A DNA stretch of 64,000 nucleotides from Hyaloperonospora brassicae (lineage: Eukaryota; Oomycota; Peronosporomycetes; Peronosporales; Peronosporaceae): NCBI GenBank assembly GCA_947650285.1, contig CANTFL010000254.1:96982-160981 (forward strand). The letters are read 5' to 3'. The notes beneath the pieces are model-generated. The model did not search any database and was not told the origin of the DNA. It saw only the letters and a list, made by a program, of their open reading frames with translations. Made by a program: the position numbers and the translations under genes. Positions 8,927 to 20,090 of the stretch are shown in pieces (the stretch's first letter is position 1; each line of letters opens with the position of its first letter).

Positions 8927-11900
8927 TGACGTTCGACAAACGGCAGCAGCGACCGCGTCGCGTCGCAGCGTTACTATGGCGTCGCGGGTCGTGGAATTCA
9001 CGAGTGGCCTTTTCCTGCGTGCCGAGCGCCTGCGCCAGTCAGGAGCTATTGGCGTCTGCTTGTCCCAGGGATCAGCCGCCGTCGGACAAAAAAGGACAAG
9101 AGACCAGACGGGCGCACTGAATCGTCCGGCCGCCCTCGTGCAGCGAAAAGGGACTAACTGGACAGCAGACACAGGGGGGGAGATGACGATACTTATTGGA
9201 TCCAGTGGTGCGATTGCGTCGATGTGGACCGCGATGGACTCGAGGAGGATCGTGCGTACGTGCGTAGCCACTTGACTTGACCCTCTTTTCTTCGCAGAGC
9301 CTGATGTTTTTCTCTCACTTCTCTTCGTCGTGGACAGTTAAGAAACGCGTCTGTTACAATCGTGCCCAAGTCATCATGAATGTCATCTGATCAGATGCGA
9401 CCGTGAGCTTTACGTCGGCATTCAGCGTGTCAGAACAAGTGGTACTGCAAGTCCTATGGTTGACAGACGTGCTGGACGCACCCGCGTGCGAGTCGGGTAT
9501 AGCATCGACGAGCTCCCGGACTCGCAAGTCACGAAACAGGTGCGAACAATACAAAGCCGGTGTGCTCCCAGACGGTCTGGCCGATGAGGGATTTGCCTTG
9601 ACGGCATGAACACTCTCGCTTCGTGATGAAGCCGATAATCAAGCGGGAAAGACGACAATAGGTGGCTTTCCTATACACGCAGAGATTCAGCTGATTATTC
9701 CCGAGCTGAAGGATCGCAAGTCGACCGACACTGGATGCTAATGAATCCAGGAGAGACACGTGAGATTGGGAGATGAAACTGCGATGGTCGATTTGCCCAG
9801 ACCTCTGCAATTGTCGCCCGGAGAGCCCGCGATGACCAAGACCTCTACCGTTGATCAGGTGACATAGACTGTGGGGGTTGCGCGAATTTTGTCGCGGCTC
9901 TCTATGTCGACTCGAACACGTCTGACACTGCGGAAAGGAATGGCTTGTCGCTTGATGCGATCAAAATGGTCAAAGCAGCAGTGTCCTGTTGGCTGCAACG
10001 TGCACAATACTGTCGCTGCCACCAGACTTGACTGTGTCCTCTTGTGATATTGGCAAATGCCAAGCGTGAAGGCTAACGCGAATTGTATGGATAATGCATA
10101 GACAAAGGGAATGGGCCTAGACATTTATGAAAGAATCGATCTCTGCCTTCGACAGGTACTATTTAGCACGCGTATCGGGCGTTTGAGATGGGTCGGCTGA
10201 CTTTACCGGTAAGATACTGCAAGTGGATGGCCACAAACAGCAAAACGACTGCCGTGATAGCTTGTGAGCGGTTCATTGAGTCCTAATTCGTGTGCATTCG
10301 CTGAAGCTTGTGCGCGTGGAAGAAAGCGCCATTCGTTTAATAAATAAAGCAGATGAAGTCATATGTGCAGGAAAGCCAAGTGGTTTCGACTCCTTGCGGG
10401 AATTGTCCTTGATGATTCCACAATCTTGTTCAACATCCTCATTGTAGCGGAAGTGCCCTACTTCGGCATCCTCTTGTGTTTGTTTTATAGAATGATTGAT
10501 AAATACGCTCAGCTCATGCACGCCTACCGAATCAGCATCGTCGAAACTAGCCGGTAATATTCTCGAGTCAAACTACTTCTTGATATACTCAATCTCCAAT
10601 CAAATCTAGAATCGCAGATGAGGAAGATATGGCCCATGAGATATTACTCCAAGCGGTATAAATCGAAATACAACATTTCGTTGAGACTACAGTACTGCTG
10701 TCACAACGTGAGCTCAAACGTCAGGGTGTTCTTGTAGAAACAGCACACTCGCCAGTTACACCAGCTCTAAACACATCGTGTTGTATAGTGAGTCACATCG
10801 AGTCGTACATTACCTGACCGCGTATCAAACTCATGTTGCCAAAAAGATTAATAGACCTACGTTTGCGTCGCTTGTTCGATGTGCGTAATGATTTGCCCAT
10901 CATAGCAGTGGAAGTTTGTTTTGTCTGCACATTGGAATGCGCATTTAGCATACGGCGAACGATAATTGCCAACATGTGTAAGTATACTTTTGTACGCTGT
11001 CACGGTATCTACACTTTCGGAGGCTCTGAGTAGTGTCGATTGCTGTATTGACCAGTGGAAGTAGGAGCTAGATATCTTTGCTACCATGTCGTCAGTCGCA
11101 AAGGGAGGAGATGCTCGCCATGTTTTCGAAGCTGTTGCCAAACTATGCGTACTGCCATCAATCAGTATCCTTGATAACGTACCAACGTGAGATTCCATCA
11201 TTTGTATGTCGGTCACTAATTCCGACTCGAGACGACTCGCTACATTTCGATTTCGCTTTGTTGCAAAGCTGATTGAGCGGATCATTAGATGTGCCAAATC
11301 GTAGTCCAATTTGCCTTCTTCGGCATTGGAACTATAACATCACAGTGTCAGCTTGCTTCCTTGTTACCGTTTGTCTCGCGTACAACCCTCTGTGGCGACA
11401 TGGCAAAAAGACCACTACCAAATCGATATGCACCATTATCAGCCATCGTCTTTTCGATTGCTGCAAAGAATGTGTTGCTTGGTCATTTAGTGGTAACTAC
11501 AACCGAACGCTGCGCCTTAGTGCGACGACCCCTGTCGTAATCCGAGCTGGCATGACATGGGTTTTTTCCATCGGGTTTTGTCGGGGTTTTAAACCCCCCC
11601 GACTAATTTGGTTCGGCGGGAATTTTGTTTTATGGCTTTTTTCGCACGTCGTGCTGAGGGAAGTCTTGACCCCTGAAAACACCATATTCCTTTGTTGCGC
11701 GACCTCCCTTCACCCCTAGTTACTACGAGACTCAATAGCAAATTGGAAACATTTTTTCTGTTGGTCAAAAAAGGGATCCTCGGCGTCGACCGTAGAACAC
11801 TAGACGGATATCTTCTTTCCTCACTTAGAAACTCAGCTCCTCAAATTCCCACAATGTCCAGCTACAACCCTAGCAGTCGGACAGTGGAATTTCCTACAAC

Positions 11901-12102
11901 TCACCAGAAGCATACAGTGACAAGTACGGCAGTGACACGGAGAGCGACGTCGAAGAAAATGCGACGGCGTAGACCATTTGATAGAGTATCGACCCATTGA
12001 AATAAAATCATGACAAAATCGGGTTTTTCATATGAAAGCCGATCACCCGACGTATCGGCCAGAAAAGAAAACTCGGGTTTTGCTCACCACTGGTCGTAAT
12101 GG
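8927..12102. other. intergenic stretch with possible decayed ORFs
   Basis: No gene is supported. A minus-strand open stretch at 10857-11309 (about 150 codons, no ATG at its start) is Ser/Thr/Ala-rich and followed upstream by more open but frame-shifted sequence to about 11560, so it may be a dead transposon gene. A 102-codon plus-strand frame at 11692-12000 ends in a basic tail and has no recognised domain. Confidence 0.4.
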
Positions 12103-12516
12103 TGTAATTGCGTTACATCTCATTCACACCACATCGGGTCAATGAGAATATTCCCTTCAATCGTTATATCCGCCAATATTTATACTTGGTAAGGTAAATG
12201 CTGAGAGAATATTACCGTTAACGGTGATATTTGGCACCGCTTCTCTTATTGGTTGACAAAGGCCATTGTATCAACCATCTTTATCCACCAATCGCCGCAA
12301 GACGCGCGCAATGAGTGGTGAGTAGACGTCGTCATACATTCAGTTAGATTAGCATAATTAAGTTAAGTCAAACAGAGAGACAGTGGTTATAGACTTAATT
12401 ATGTTTATATAACAGTCTTACTTTTCCCTCATCTACGCTTCCTCGTTTGCCTCGTGTACGCTTGTCGGGGTACGATACCCTTGCGTTAAGTTCACGCATG
12501 GGTGTGCCCCGTTACA
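12103..12516 (+). repeat. 5' LTR of copy 1
   Basis: 414 bp, starting TGTAATTGCG and ending CCCCGTTACA. The last 230 bp (12287-12516) match the 3' LTR (19861-20090) without an indel and with only a handful of differences. The first 184 bp match instead the LTR fragments at 1590-1850 and 31063-31265. Confidence 0.85.
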
Positions 12517-12540
12517 CCTGGTAGCACTTTGTAGTCCTTC
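12517..12540 (+). other. putative primer-binding site of copy 1
   Basis: Directly after the LTR the sequence reads CC then TGGTAGCACTTTGTAGTCC. A TGG start is expected for complementarity to the CCA end of a tRNA, and the same bases follow the 5' LTR of copy 2. I cannot name the tRNA. Confidence 0.5.
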
Positions 12541-12560
12541 CAATAACCACAACATCCAAC

Positions 12561-13715
12561 ATGAACATGTTGGATGATGAAGAGACCTTTCACGCCACGC
12601 GTGAAGGGTTTATTCATTTGAGTGACATAGAATGGGGTGCGGTAGAACGAATGAGTTCTACCGTAGGCGAGTTCGCCATTAGCGCCATGTTGGAGTCTCT
12701 AGACAGAGGCCAACAACATGCCTCTATAGCCAGGTTCATTCAAAATGAATTTGTCGCCGAAAGGGAGAAAGTAGTCTTGCTTCACCAGCAAGGCTCTCAA
12801 CAGGCCGAGCAGTTGAGAGAACTCGGTGCTCAACAGACAGAGCTGTTGAGGCAGCAGCAATTCCATGCTGCTGTGGGCGGGACGGCACATGCGCGTCGTC
12901 CCGAAGCCATGAAGGTTGACATCTCCAAGTACAGTGGAGTCCCGGAGGACTCCCTGTTACTATGGTTTGTCGAACTCGACAGAGCCTTAAGGGCTCGTCG
13001 TGTCGAAGATGAGCAAACGAAAATCACATTTGCTCAGACCCACTTGGCAGGGCGTGCCAAAACTTGGTCCCTGGGGCTCGAGAGTAGCGACCCAAATGTG
13101 TTTAGGTCGCTAGATGACTTCAAGTCCCGGCCCAGACAAACGTTTGAGCCGCCACGGGCTGAGTTCAGGGCTCGTTCAGAGCTCCTGAAACTCAAGCAGG
13201 GTAAGCGTGATGTGCACGCTTACGCACAACATATACGACTTTTAGCGAGTAGTATAACTGCTAACCCAGTCCATGAACACACGTTAATTACGGTGTTCAT
13301 GCAAGGGCTCGCAGAAGGGCCCGTCAGGAGCCACCTATTCCGCCTTTAGCTGAATACTCTGGAAGATGCGATATCAGCCGCGAAACAGGAAGACTTATGC
13401 ATGAGACAGGATCATGCTAGCTCAAACTCTTATCGTCCACTAAGACGACAAGAGATCGGAGGTCCAGAACCAATGGACCTCTACTATGTTGAGAGCGAGA
13501 GACCTCGCTCTTCAAACAACAAGCGATTGCAGAGGTGCAATCGCTGTCAGAAGTTAGGGCACTACGCATACGAGTGTAGTGCTCCACGCCCAGTACCAAA
13601 CAGTACTGAGCGAAATGGACGACCATTCGCCAAGAAGGACAATGGACGTGGGTCCAGCGCTGTTGCGATGCCGCAACAGCGAGAAGGACCATCAAAAAAT
13701 GGTCGGGGTCAGTAG
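12561..13715 (+). pseudogene. gag of copy 1 (one in-frame stop)
   Basis: The ATG is 44 bp after the LTR. The reading frame stays the same to 13715 but has a TAG at 13347-13349, where the intact gag of copy 2 reads through. The product is a capsid-like protein with a Gln/Glu-rich coiled segment (near 12770-12870), a conserved middle part with a K-Q-G-K-R motif, and a C-terminal zinc knuckle of the form C-x2-C-x4-H-x4-C (near 13537-13578). It would form the virus-like particle and bind element RNA. Compared with copy 2 the gag protein is only about half identical by eye, far more diverged than RT. Confidence 0.85.
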
Positions 13716-13765
13716 GGGCGGAGCGCCCAACTGTTCCAGCAACCTCAATAGAATTTGCAAACCTC

Positions 13766-16700
13766 TTGACGAAAGTTGCTCCAGATACACAATCATTGTG
13801 TGTCTCTGCACCTGGTGATGACGTTTCGCTCATCACCTTGAAGTTGGAAGCGACAAATGATTCGTCGTTTCGTGCCCTAGTGGACTGTGGGGCGTCGAAC
13901 AACTTTGTTCGTCGCCATTCACTAGAGGTTCGTAGGCTCAAGTTCGTTGAGCGCGACATTCCCCCTCACGAGGATGACGGTGCGCCTTGAAACAGGCGCA
14001 TCGATTACCGTTGAGAAATGTGTTGTAGGAATCCACTACACGTTAGAAGGCGAACAGTACGATGATGACTTCATCGTACTGGATCTGGATGACAAATTTG
14101 ATGTCATCCTGGGATTGCCTTGGCTCAGAAGGTACGAACCAAGAGTGAGCTGACAGCATCGATCCGTGAAGATGCCTGCCGCTTGTACATCAGATGGTCA
14201 TATGATGAACGTCATGGAGCGTCCACAAGCGTGTGGATGTACTGCGAGTGAGTGCGATGGCCTCACTTGTGGTACGGTCGTTAGCACAACTGCACAAGAT
14301 CACAGTGTAGTTGATCACTACACTGTGGAGCAAGCTCCCAGCGGCTGTACAGAAGTACCGGCTGCGCCGAAGGTCCACCACTCGAATAAGTCGAGTGGAC
14401 CGGGACATGGATGCATGCCTAGCGGGAAGCATCTTAGACAAAAGAAACCTCTTGCCTTTAAAGGGCAACATGGACATCCTAGGTCGACTGGAGAGTCGAC
14501 CGTAGAGGATCGGTCCCTGACTGTGGTTGCACAGCCACAGTCAGAAGACGTCGAGGGAATAAGTACCCACGTACTTGAGGAAGGAATTCCTCAAGAGTCA
14601 CTTGCTGAGGGATCAGGCCCTCAGCAACCTGTGGAAAGAAGTTCCCAGGAAGTAACCGAGACGTTGAACGTCTTGGTTAATGACGGATCAAGCGTAGGCG
14701 CTTATACGCTTGATCTGATTGTGCCTCCGAAGTTAACTTCGGAGATAACTCAGTTGCCAACGCTAGAACCGAAACGGTTCTTGCGTGATCGTCGTAGTGG
14801 CAAAGTCAAGCAGATCTGCATACTCGCCACAGAGGATGAGTATGTGGCCGATATTCGGTCGGCGACAGTATTTGCTGAGAGCGAACGGGTTCTCAGCAGT
14901 TCATCGATGGACGACAGTGTTATCGATTAGAAGACTCGGATTGAGCGATACACGTCTCAATCCTGGGAGTCACTTCAGGCAAATCCTTTGTATAAGGATT
15001 TGATCGAAGTCAAGGATGTGTTCCCTGAATCCGTGCCTTGCGAGTTGTCTAAGGACAAAGGCACTCGACACGAGATCGAGCCTAAACCGGGCTCGAAGTA
15101 CTGGTTCTTGAAGCAGTGGCCACTGCCTCGTGAACAAGTATTAGCAATCGACAAGTTCTTTGCCGATCGCTTAGCAGCGGTCATATAAGGGAATAGACAT
15201 CCCTTCACAGCTCTCCGGCCTTCTGTGTGCGAAAGGCCACAGGAGGATGGCGGATAGTGCACGCATTAAACAAATTGAATGCTGCAACGGTACCGGCTCA
15301 GACGTCGATACCAGGAAAGAACGTAATCATAGATGGTATGTCAAAGAGTACCATCTTTTCGTCCATGAATCTGATGGATCGATTCCATCATATCCTCATG
15401 CGTGAACGGGACATCCCGTACACAGCAGTGAGTACCCCCAGCGGTATGCTGTGGGAGTGGCTAGTGATGTCACAGGGGCTGAGCAATGCCCCTGCAACGT
15501 TCAACAGATGTGTTACAAATCTGTTGAGACCGGTGCGTGATTTCGCAACGAGTTATTTCGATGATGTGTTCGTCCATAGTCGGGCTATGGACGGAAAGAC
15601 GGACGTTGAAGTTCACAGAGCTCACGTTCGTCAGGTTCTTCAATTTATGCGCAAGCATAAGTTGTACGCCAACCTCAAGAAGTGTATATTCGCGGCGAGC
15701 GAAATACCACTTCTTGGGTGCATCGTGGGTAAACACGGCGTACGCCCTGATCCCGAAAAGATCAAGGCGATCACCGACTGGCCAGTGCCAGTCGATGGCA
15801 AGGGACTAAGAGTGTTCCTTGGTTTAGCGGCGTACTTGCACAAGTACTCGCGCAATTACGCCGAGATGACGGTACATCTTTTTTGCTTGTTCAAGAAAGA
15901 TGTCAAATGGTCATGGAACGCTGAGTGCCAGCGTTCCTTTGAAGGTATCAAGCGGAGATTGATGCAGTCGCCGATCTTGGCGATTGCAGATCAGGACAGA
16001 CCATTTCATGTGGTCTGTGACGCCAGCGACTTTGCAATCGGTTGTGCGTTAATGCAGTTCGATGCAGATGGCGCGGAGAGCCTCTTCTGTTATCAGTCGC
16101 GTCAGCTGCAAGCAGCTGAGCTTAATTACCCAGTGCATGACAAGGAACTCCTTGCCGTGAAGTACGCACTGGATAAGTTTCGCGTCTATCTCCTCGGAGA
16201 TAGACCGTTAGTTGTCTATACGGACCATGCGTCATTACGCACGGCCGGAAACAGCCTACACCTCTCGCAAAGGATGGCGAGGTGGCTGTCTTTCTTCGCG
16301 GAGTATAACTTCTCCGTGGAGTATAAACCAGGACGACTCAATGTCGTCGCTGATGTGCTTTCGCGCCGGCCCGATTTCGAGCCGGACGCACAAATCAACA
16401 GTGAGGATAAGCCCACTGTTGCGACACTGTCAGTCAGTATCCCGTCGTCAAGTTTACTTGACGACGTACGAAAAGCATACGCGGAAGATAAGGATCTTCT
16501 GCGATTGATGGATCATCTGGTAAATCCATCCAGTAAATCCATAAGGGATTTACCAGCTTTGTATCGATCCTCATAGGTATAGTACACGCAACGGATTGCT
16601 GTAGTATACAGCTGTTGCCGACGACACGCCTCGCGTCGTCGTACCCGCTCATCATGATTTGCGTTTACGCATCATGTATGAGTGTCACGATGCCCCGACA

Positions 16701-18593
16701 GGCGGCCATCGTGGTAGAAAAAAGACTGACCTCACGGTAAGTCGTGAATTTTACTGGCCACGCCAGTATCAGTTTGTACGCAAGTACATACGTGATTGCG
16801 AGGTTTGTCAACGGGTGAAGCCTATTCCTTCATTCCGTACGCCATTGCAGCCTCTGCCTGTTCTGACAGAGTGCTGGCAGTCCGTTTTAATGGGCTTCGT
16901 CTTCGGTTTTCCCTAAGACGCTCACAAGAATAATGGTATTCTTGTGTTTGTTGACCGATTCAGCAAGATGGTGCATATTGCTGCTGTCCCTGAGTCAATC
17001 AAGGCTCAAGGTTGTGCTCGTGTCTTTCTAGACACGGTCTTTAGACTCCACGGGTTACCCCGTGAACTCGTATCCGACCGTGACCCTCGGTTCACGGCGG
17101 CATTTTGGCAAACCGTGTTCTGTTCTCTCGGAACACGATCGAAGATGTCTACTTCTGACCATCCGAAAACAGATGTTCAGAAGGAACGTGCGAACCGTGT
17201 CCTCGAAGAGATCCTTCGAGGATACGTCCACTTGTTTCCAAGCTGGAGCGAATTCCTACCCATGGTGGAATTCGCCATCAACAATTCGGTGCATGCTTCC
17301 ACACATCACACACCGTTTTACGTAAATGGCCTACGCCATCCACGTGTGCCCACCCTTCTAGAGTGTGACTCTTGGATGAGGGGGGGACTCGCTCGAGCAA
17401 AAACCGTTTTGGCTCTTGCTCATCACGTGTCGACGCTAACGTTTTCACGTATGATGCCGATGTCGATCAGGTCGACATCGATGAAGAAGATCACCTCAGT
17501 AATAGCGACGACGCTATTATTGACTCGGATGATGATGCTGGTATATTCAGTATCGTCAATGATTATTCCAGCGAGGAAGAAGACAACCTCGCTGAAGAAG
17601 AGAAGAACCTTTAGCAGTGCGCACGAAGCGCACTGAAAGATAAAATAACGAGTCATCAGAGAACTTCCTGATGACTCAAGAGGCGGTAGTCCGTTTTGTT
17701 CAGGACTCCATCGCAAATGCGGGTGACCGCCAGAAACAAAACGCAGACAAGAATGGAAGAGCAAATGTTCTTTCATTTAAGATTAACGACTTAGTACTAC
17801 TGTCTACGGTAAATTTACCTGGACATGCAGTCACTAATGTCGGTAGTCGTAAACTACTGCCAAAGTACATTGGGCCATTTCGAGTGTTGCATCGCAAGGG
17901 CAATGCATACACGATCGAATTGCCACGTAAGATGCGCACACATCCTACGTTTTACGTGGGGCAACTCAGACCGTACTGTCGGTACGAGCCTTCTTCTTCC
18001 GATGAAGATAGTCCCCACATTCTAGAACGTCCATCAAGTTCTTGCGTTCGCGCTCCAGACGATCCGTCTGGTCGCGCAGATAAGAGAACTCAGAACGCGA
18101 CCGAGATATCTCCCCGCGGGCTGTCGCCAGCTCGCCGAAAAGGGAGCGGACATCCCGCTCGACCTGAAGCTGCGCTGTGGCGTAATCGGCGCGGTCTCTA
18201 GCCCGATCAGGCTCTCGATCCTTGCCGTTCTTCCGCACGGTATCAGTCAAAGCGTAGCGCCGGTCGCGCTCGTGCTTCAAGTCATCGCGCAATTCATCGA
18301 TTGCGCGATCCATATAGTAAGGGTCGAGATGGTGAACCGAATCATCTGGAGGAGATCTTTCCTCCTCCGCCACATCCTTTGATGGACTCACACGGTGGTC
18401 AACGCTTTCTAGTGGAGCGTATCTTGAACCACCGTGACGATTCAGGATCAAGGACGAGCTATCTCGTCCAGTGGCGGGGTATCCACCCTCTTGGAACAGC
18501 TGGGAGCCCCGCTCTCAGCTGTTGATGGACGTTGAAGGTCTCGTCCGCCAGTATGACGAGACTTATCCGATTGGTCCGAGGGACCATCGGTAA
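13766..18593 (+). pseudogene. pol of copy 1: PR-RT-RNaseH-IN-chromodomain (broken)
   Basis: Domains appear in gypsy order. The protease has a D-C-G-A-S-N active-site loop near 13885 and a later I-L-G-L-P-W motif. RT runs from about 14988 with Y-F-D-D at 15554-15565. RNase H starts near 16015 (D-A-S-D) and includes T-D-H-A-S. Integrase has the HHCC finger near 16685-16830 and then V-D-R-F-S-K and S-D-R-D-P-R-F. A GPY/F module (Y-I-G-P-F-R-V) is near 17860. Breaks include a frame change near 13930, a TGA near 14151, a stop and frame change at 15182-15215, stops near 16576 and 16915, a frame change near 17370 and others before the chromodomain. An acidic Asp/Ser/Glu insert of about 60 residues lies between the integrase core and GPY/F, as in copy 2. 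Confidence 0.88.
18390..18593 (+). pseudogene. chromodomain at the end of pol, copy 1
   Basis: The frame reads R-F-L-V-E-R-I-L followed by Y-L-V-Q-W-R-G, the first half of a chromodomain. It then needs a -1 shift at about 18477-18480 to enter the second half, which reads Y-P-P-S-W-N-S-W-E-P and ends at TAA 18591-18593. Chromodomains of this kind direct integration to particular chromatin. The same one-base lesion is present in copy 2. Confidence 0.85.
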
Positions 18594-19463
18594 ACACAAG
18601 CTTTTGGCGTTTGTAGACGGATTGCAAGTTTGCAATCGCGTCCCGCATCTCAGCCGAAATGTGTGCCCTTCCCCAGGGCGAACTTAGGGAATTCACGTCC
18701 CTATGTGCACGTTGAGAGTTGTCAACACAACTCGCACAAGGATCTCTTCAAGTGAGGCAAGGAGTGTCTGCCTCACTCGACAAACGATGCAATTGGTACT
18801 TGGCACCGGTTGGCGTTCGCTTTTCGAACCTGAGGCGTGTCGCCTTAAGTTTCTTGAGCCACCCTTCTCGTCCAAAATTCTTTACGTTTTGGACGAAAGC
18901 GTTCCACGTAGCCAAAAGCGAGGTCTTGTCACGCTTTTGATTGCTGTATTACCATCGATGTTTAAGAAAGACATCGAGAAAAAGTCTTTCTTAGCGTAAA
19001 AGTTGCTCGCGATGGGACTTAAGCGATATAGCTCAGTTGCATCGAATAAAGGAATTCGATGGTGTTGGCTTGTCTCGTGAGACAAGCCATTGATGAGCCG
19101 TTCAGGCAAACGCCACGGCTTCAGCTCATCACGCTTCAATGTGGTACATGTTTCGGTACCACGGTTGTCAGGATGACGATGGCTTGCACCATCGTCAAGT
19201 CGCTCGTGCGAAGGAGCACGAGCTGATCGCGGTGATGATCAATCAGAATCATCATCAGACTCATCATCACTGCCGAACAGACTGTGTTGCAAATCACCAG
19301 TCCGTTCGTTCGGCAGTGGCCTTGGCGAATACTGAGGCGTCGCCGGTGAGCGAGACGCCTCTGGAGCATTGCCCGAGTCAGACACGTCTGACCCGCCAGA
19401 ATAGATGACCTCAACGTCAGGGTCATCATGCGCACGCGGTGAGGAGCCGCGTGCACCTGCAGC
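18391..19463. repeat. block of about 20 short hairpins
   Basis: Examples with arm length: 18428-18436 with 18391-18399 (9), 18495-18502/18516-18523 (8), 18538-18545/18555-18562 (8), 18620-18627/18630-18637 (8), 18752-18759/18769-18776 (8), 18868-18877/18887-18896 (10), 18913-18920/18932-18939 (8), 18963-18972/18984-18993 (10), 19040-19047/19054-19061 (8), 19067-19076/19079-19088 (10), 19174-19182/19189-19197 (9), 19202-19209/19216-19223 (8), 19268-19278/19308-19318 (11), 19334-19341/19354-19361 (8), 19432-19439/19447-19454 (8), 19456-19463/19471-19478 (8). Similar density is seen through the rest of the element. Confidence 0.85.
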
Positions 19464-19687
19464 ACCTGTTGCTGCAGGCGGAGAGAGAGCAGCAGACGAC
19501 GAATCGTCGGCCGCAGAGGCTGGCACAGCAGCGGGATGTGCGTCTCTTGAGTCACCCCGCATAGACATGTTAACTACTCGAGGTCGGGTGGAAAGTGAAT
19601 GGAACGGACCCAACAAGTGCTCCCTGTCCCAAAGGTGCCCAACGGGTGGCCGCCATATTTTTGATAGTCACACGATGACTATTAGAT

Positions 19688-19698
19688 AAGGGAGGTGA
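19688..19698 (+). other. polypurine tract of copy 1
   Basis: AAGGGAGGTGA immediately precedes the 3' LTR, as expected for the plus-strand primer. Copy 2 has the close variant AAGGGAGGGGTGA at the matching place. Confidence 0.75.
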
Positions 19699-20090
19699 TG
19701 TAACAGGGCAGCCCGTTACATGAAAGATGTCATTTTAGTGAAACAATGACAATAAAGAATATATGTTGAATATTCTTTGAACAATATCACCAATAGTGGT
19801 GATATTGATGGGTCGGCCAAAGTGTCTGTTCACTGGTTGATGTCTTGATGATATCAACCCACCAATCGCCTCAAGACGCGCACAATGAGTGGTGAGTAGA
19901 CGTCGTCATACATTCAGTTAGATTAGCATAATTAAGTTAAGTCAAACAGAGAGACAGTGGTTATAGACTTAATTATATTAATATAACAATTTTACTTTTC
20001 CCTCATCTACGCTTCCTCGTTTGCCTCGTGTACGCTTGTCGGGGTACGATACCCTTGCGTTAAGTTCACGCAAGGGTGTGCCCCGTTACA
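19699..20090 (+). repeat. 3' LTR of copy 1
   Basis: 392 bp from TGTAACAGGG to CCCCGTTACA. Its U3 half resembles copy 2, with hairpin-like segments such as CAATATCACC / GGTGATATTG, and not its own 5' LTR. Its last 230 bp match the 5' LTR. Confidence 0.88.

Larger units (their letters stand above)
17966..19568 (-). pseudogene. antisense ORF of copy 1, overlapping the pol 3' end
   Basis: On the strand opposite gag-pol an ATG at 19568 opens a frame to 18882 interrupted only by one TGA at 19239-19241. A frame change then leads into 18900-18448 (one TGA near 18747 where copy 2 has Trp), and another change leads into 18451-17966. Compared with copy 2, each break is a point lesion, so a single ancestral frame of about 530 codons is likely. 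The product would have a Ser/Ala/Asp-rich disordered N-terminus, a basic middle part (including G-R-E-G-W-L-K-K-L-K), and a long charged coiled coil ending in K-K-K-A-R-T-D-S-T-V. I do not recognise the protein. It overlaps the sense linker and chromodomain by about 600 bp. Confidence 0.65.
12103..20090 (+). mobile_element. Ty3/gypsy chromovirus copy 1 (decayed, chimeric LTRs)
   Basis: A full-length layout is visible: 5' LTR 12103-12516, primer-binding region from 12517, gag, pol in the order protease, reverse transcriptase, RNase H, integrase, chromodomain, then an antisense ORF region, a purine tract and a 3' LTR at 19699-20090. The internal genes carry several stops and frame changes. The flanking 5-mers (AATGG on the left, GCTGA on the right) do not match, and the U3 halves of its two LTRs are from different subfamilies. 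It therefore did not arise as a simple insertion and is more likely a recombinant between elements. Confidence 0.92.

Noticed and set aside
8927..9271. N-terminal extension of the zinc-finger gene to 9271
   Set aside because: That frame begins with GTG and has no ATG before 8926; the extra sequence is not conserved-looking.
18470..18485. Programmed -1 frameshift in the chromodomain
   Set aside because: The site lacks a canonical X-XXY-YYZ slippery sequence, and a deletion also explains the antisense break; a shared mutation is simpler.
18703..18999. Sense-strand frame in the 3' region of copy 1 (98 codons)
   Set aside because: Its match in copy 2 changes frame, and the antisense reading explains the region better.
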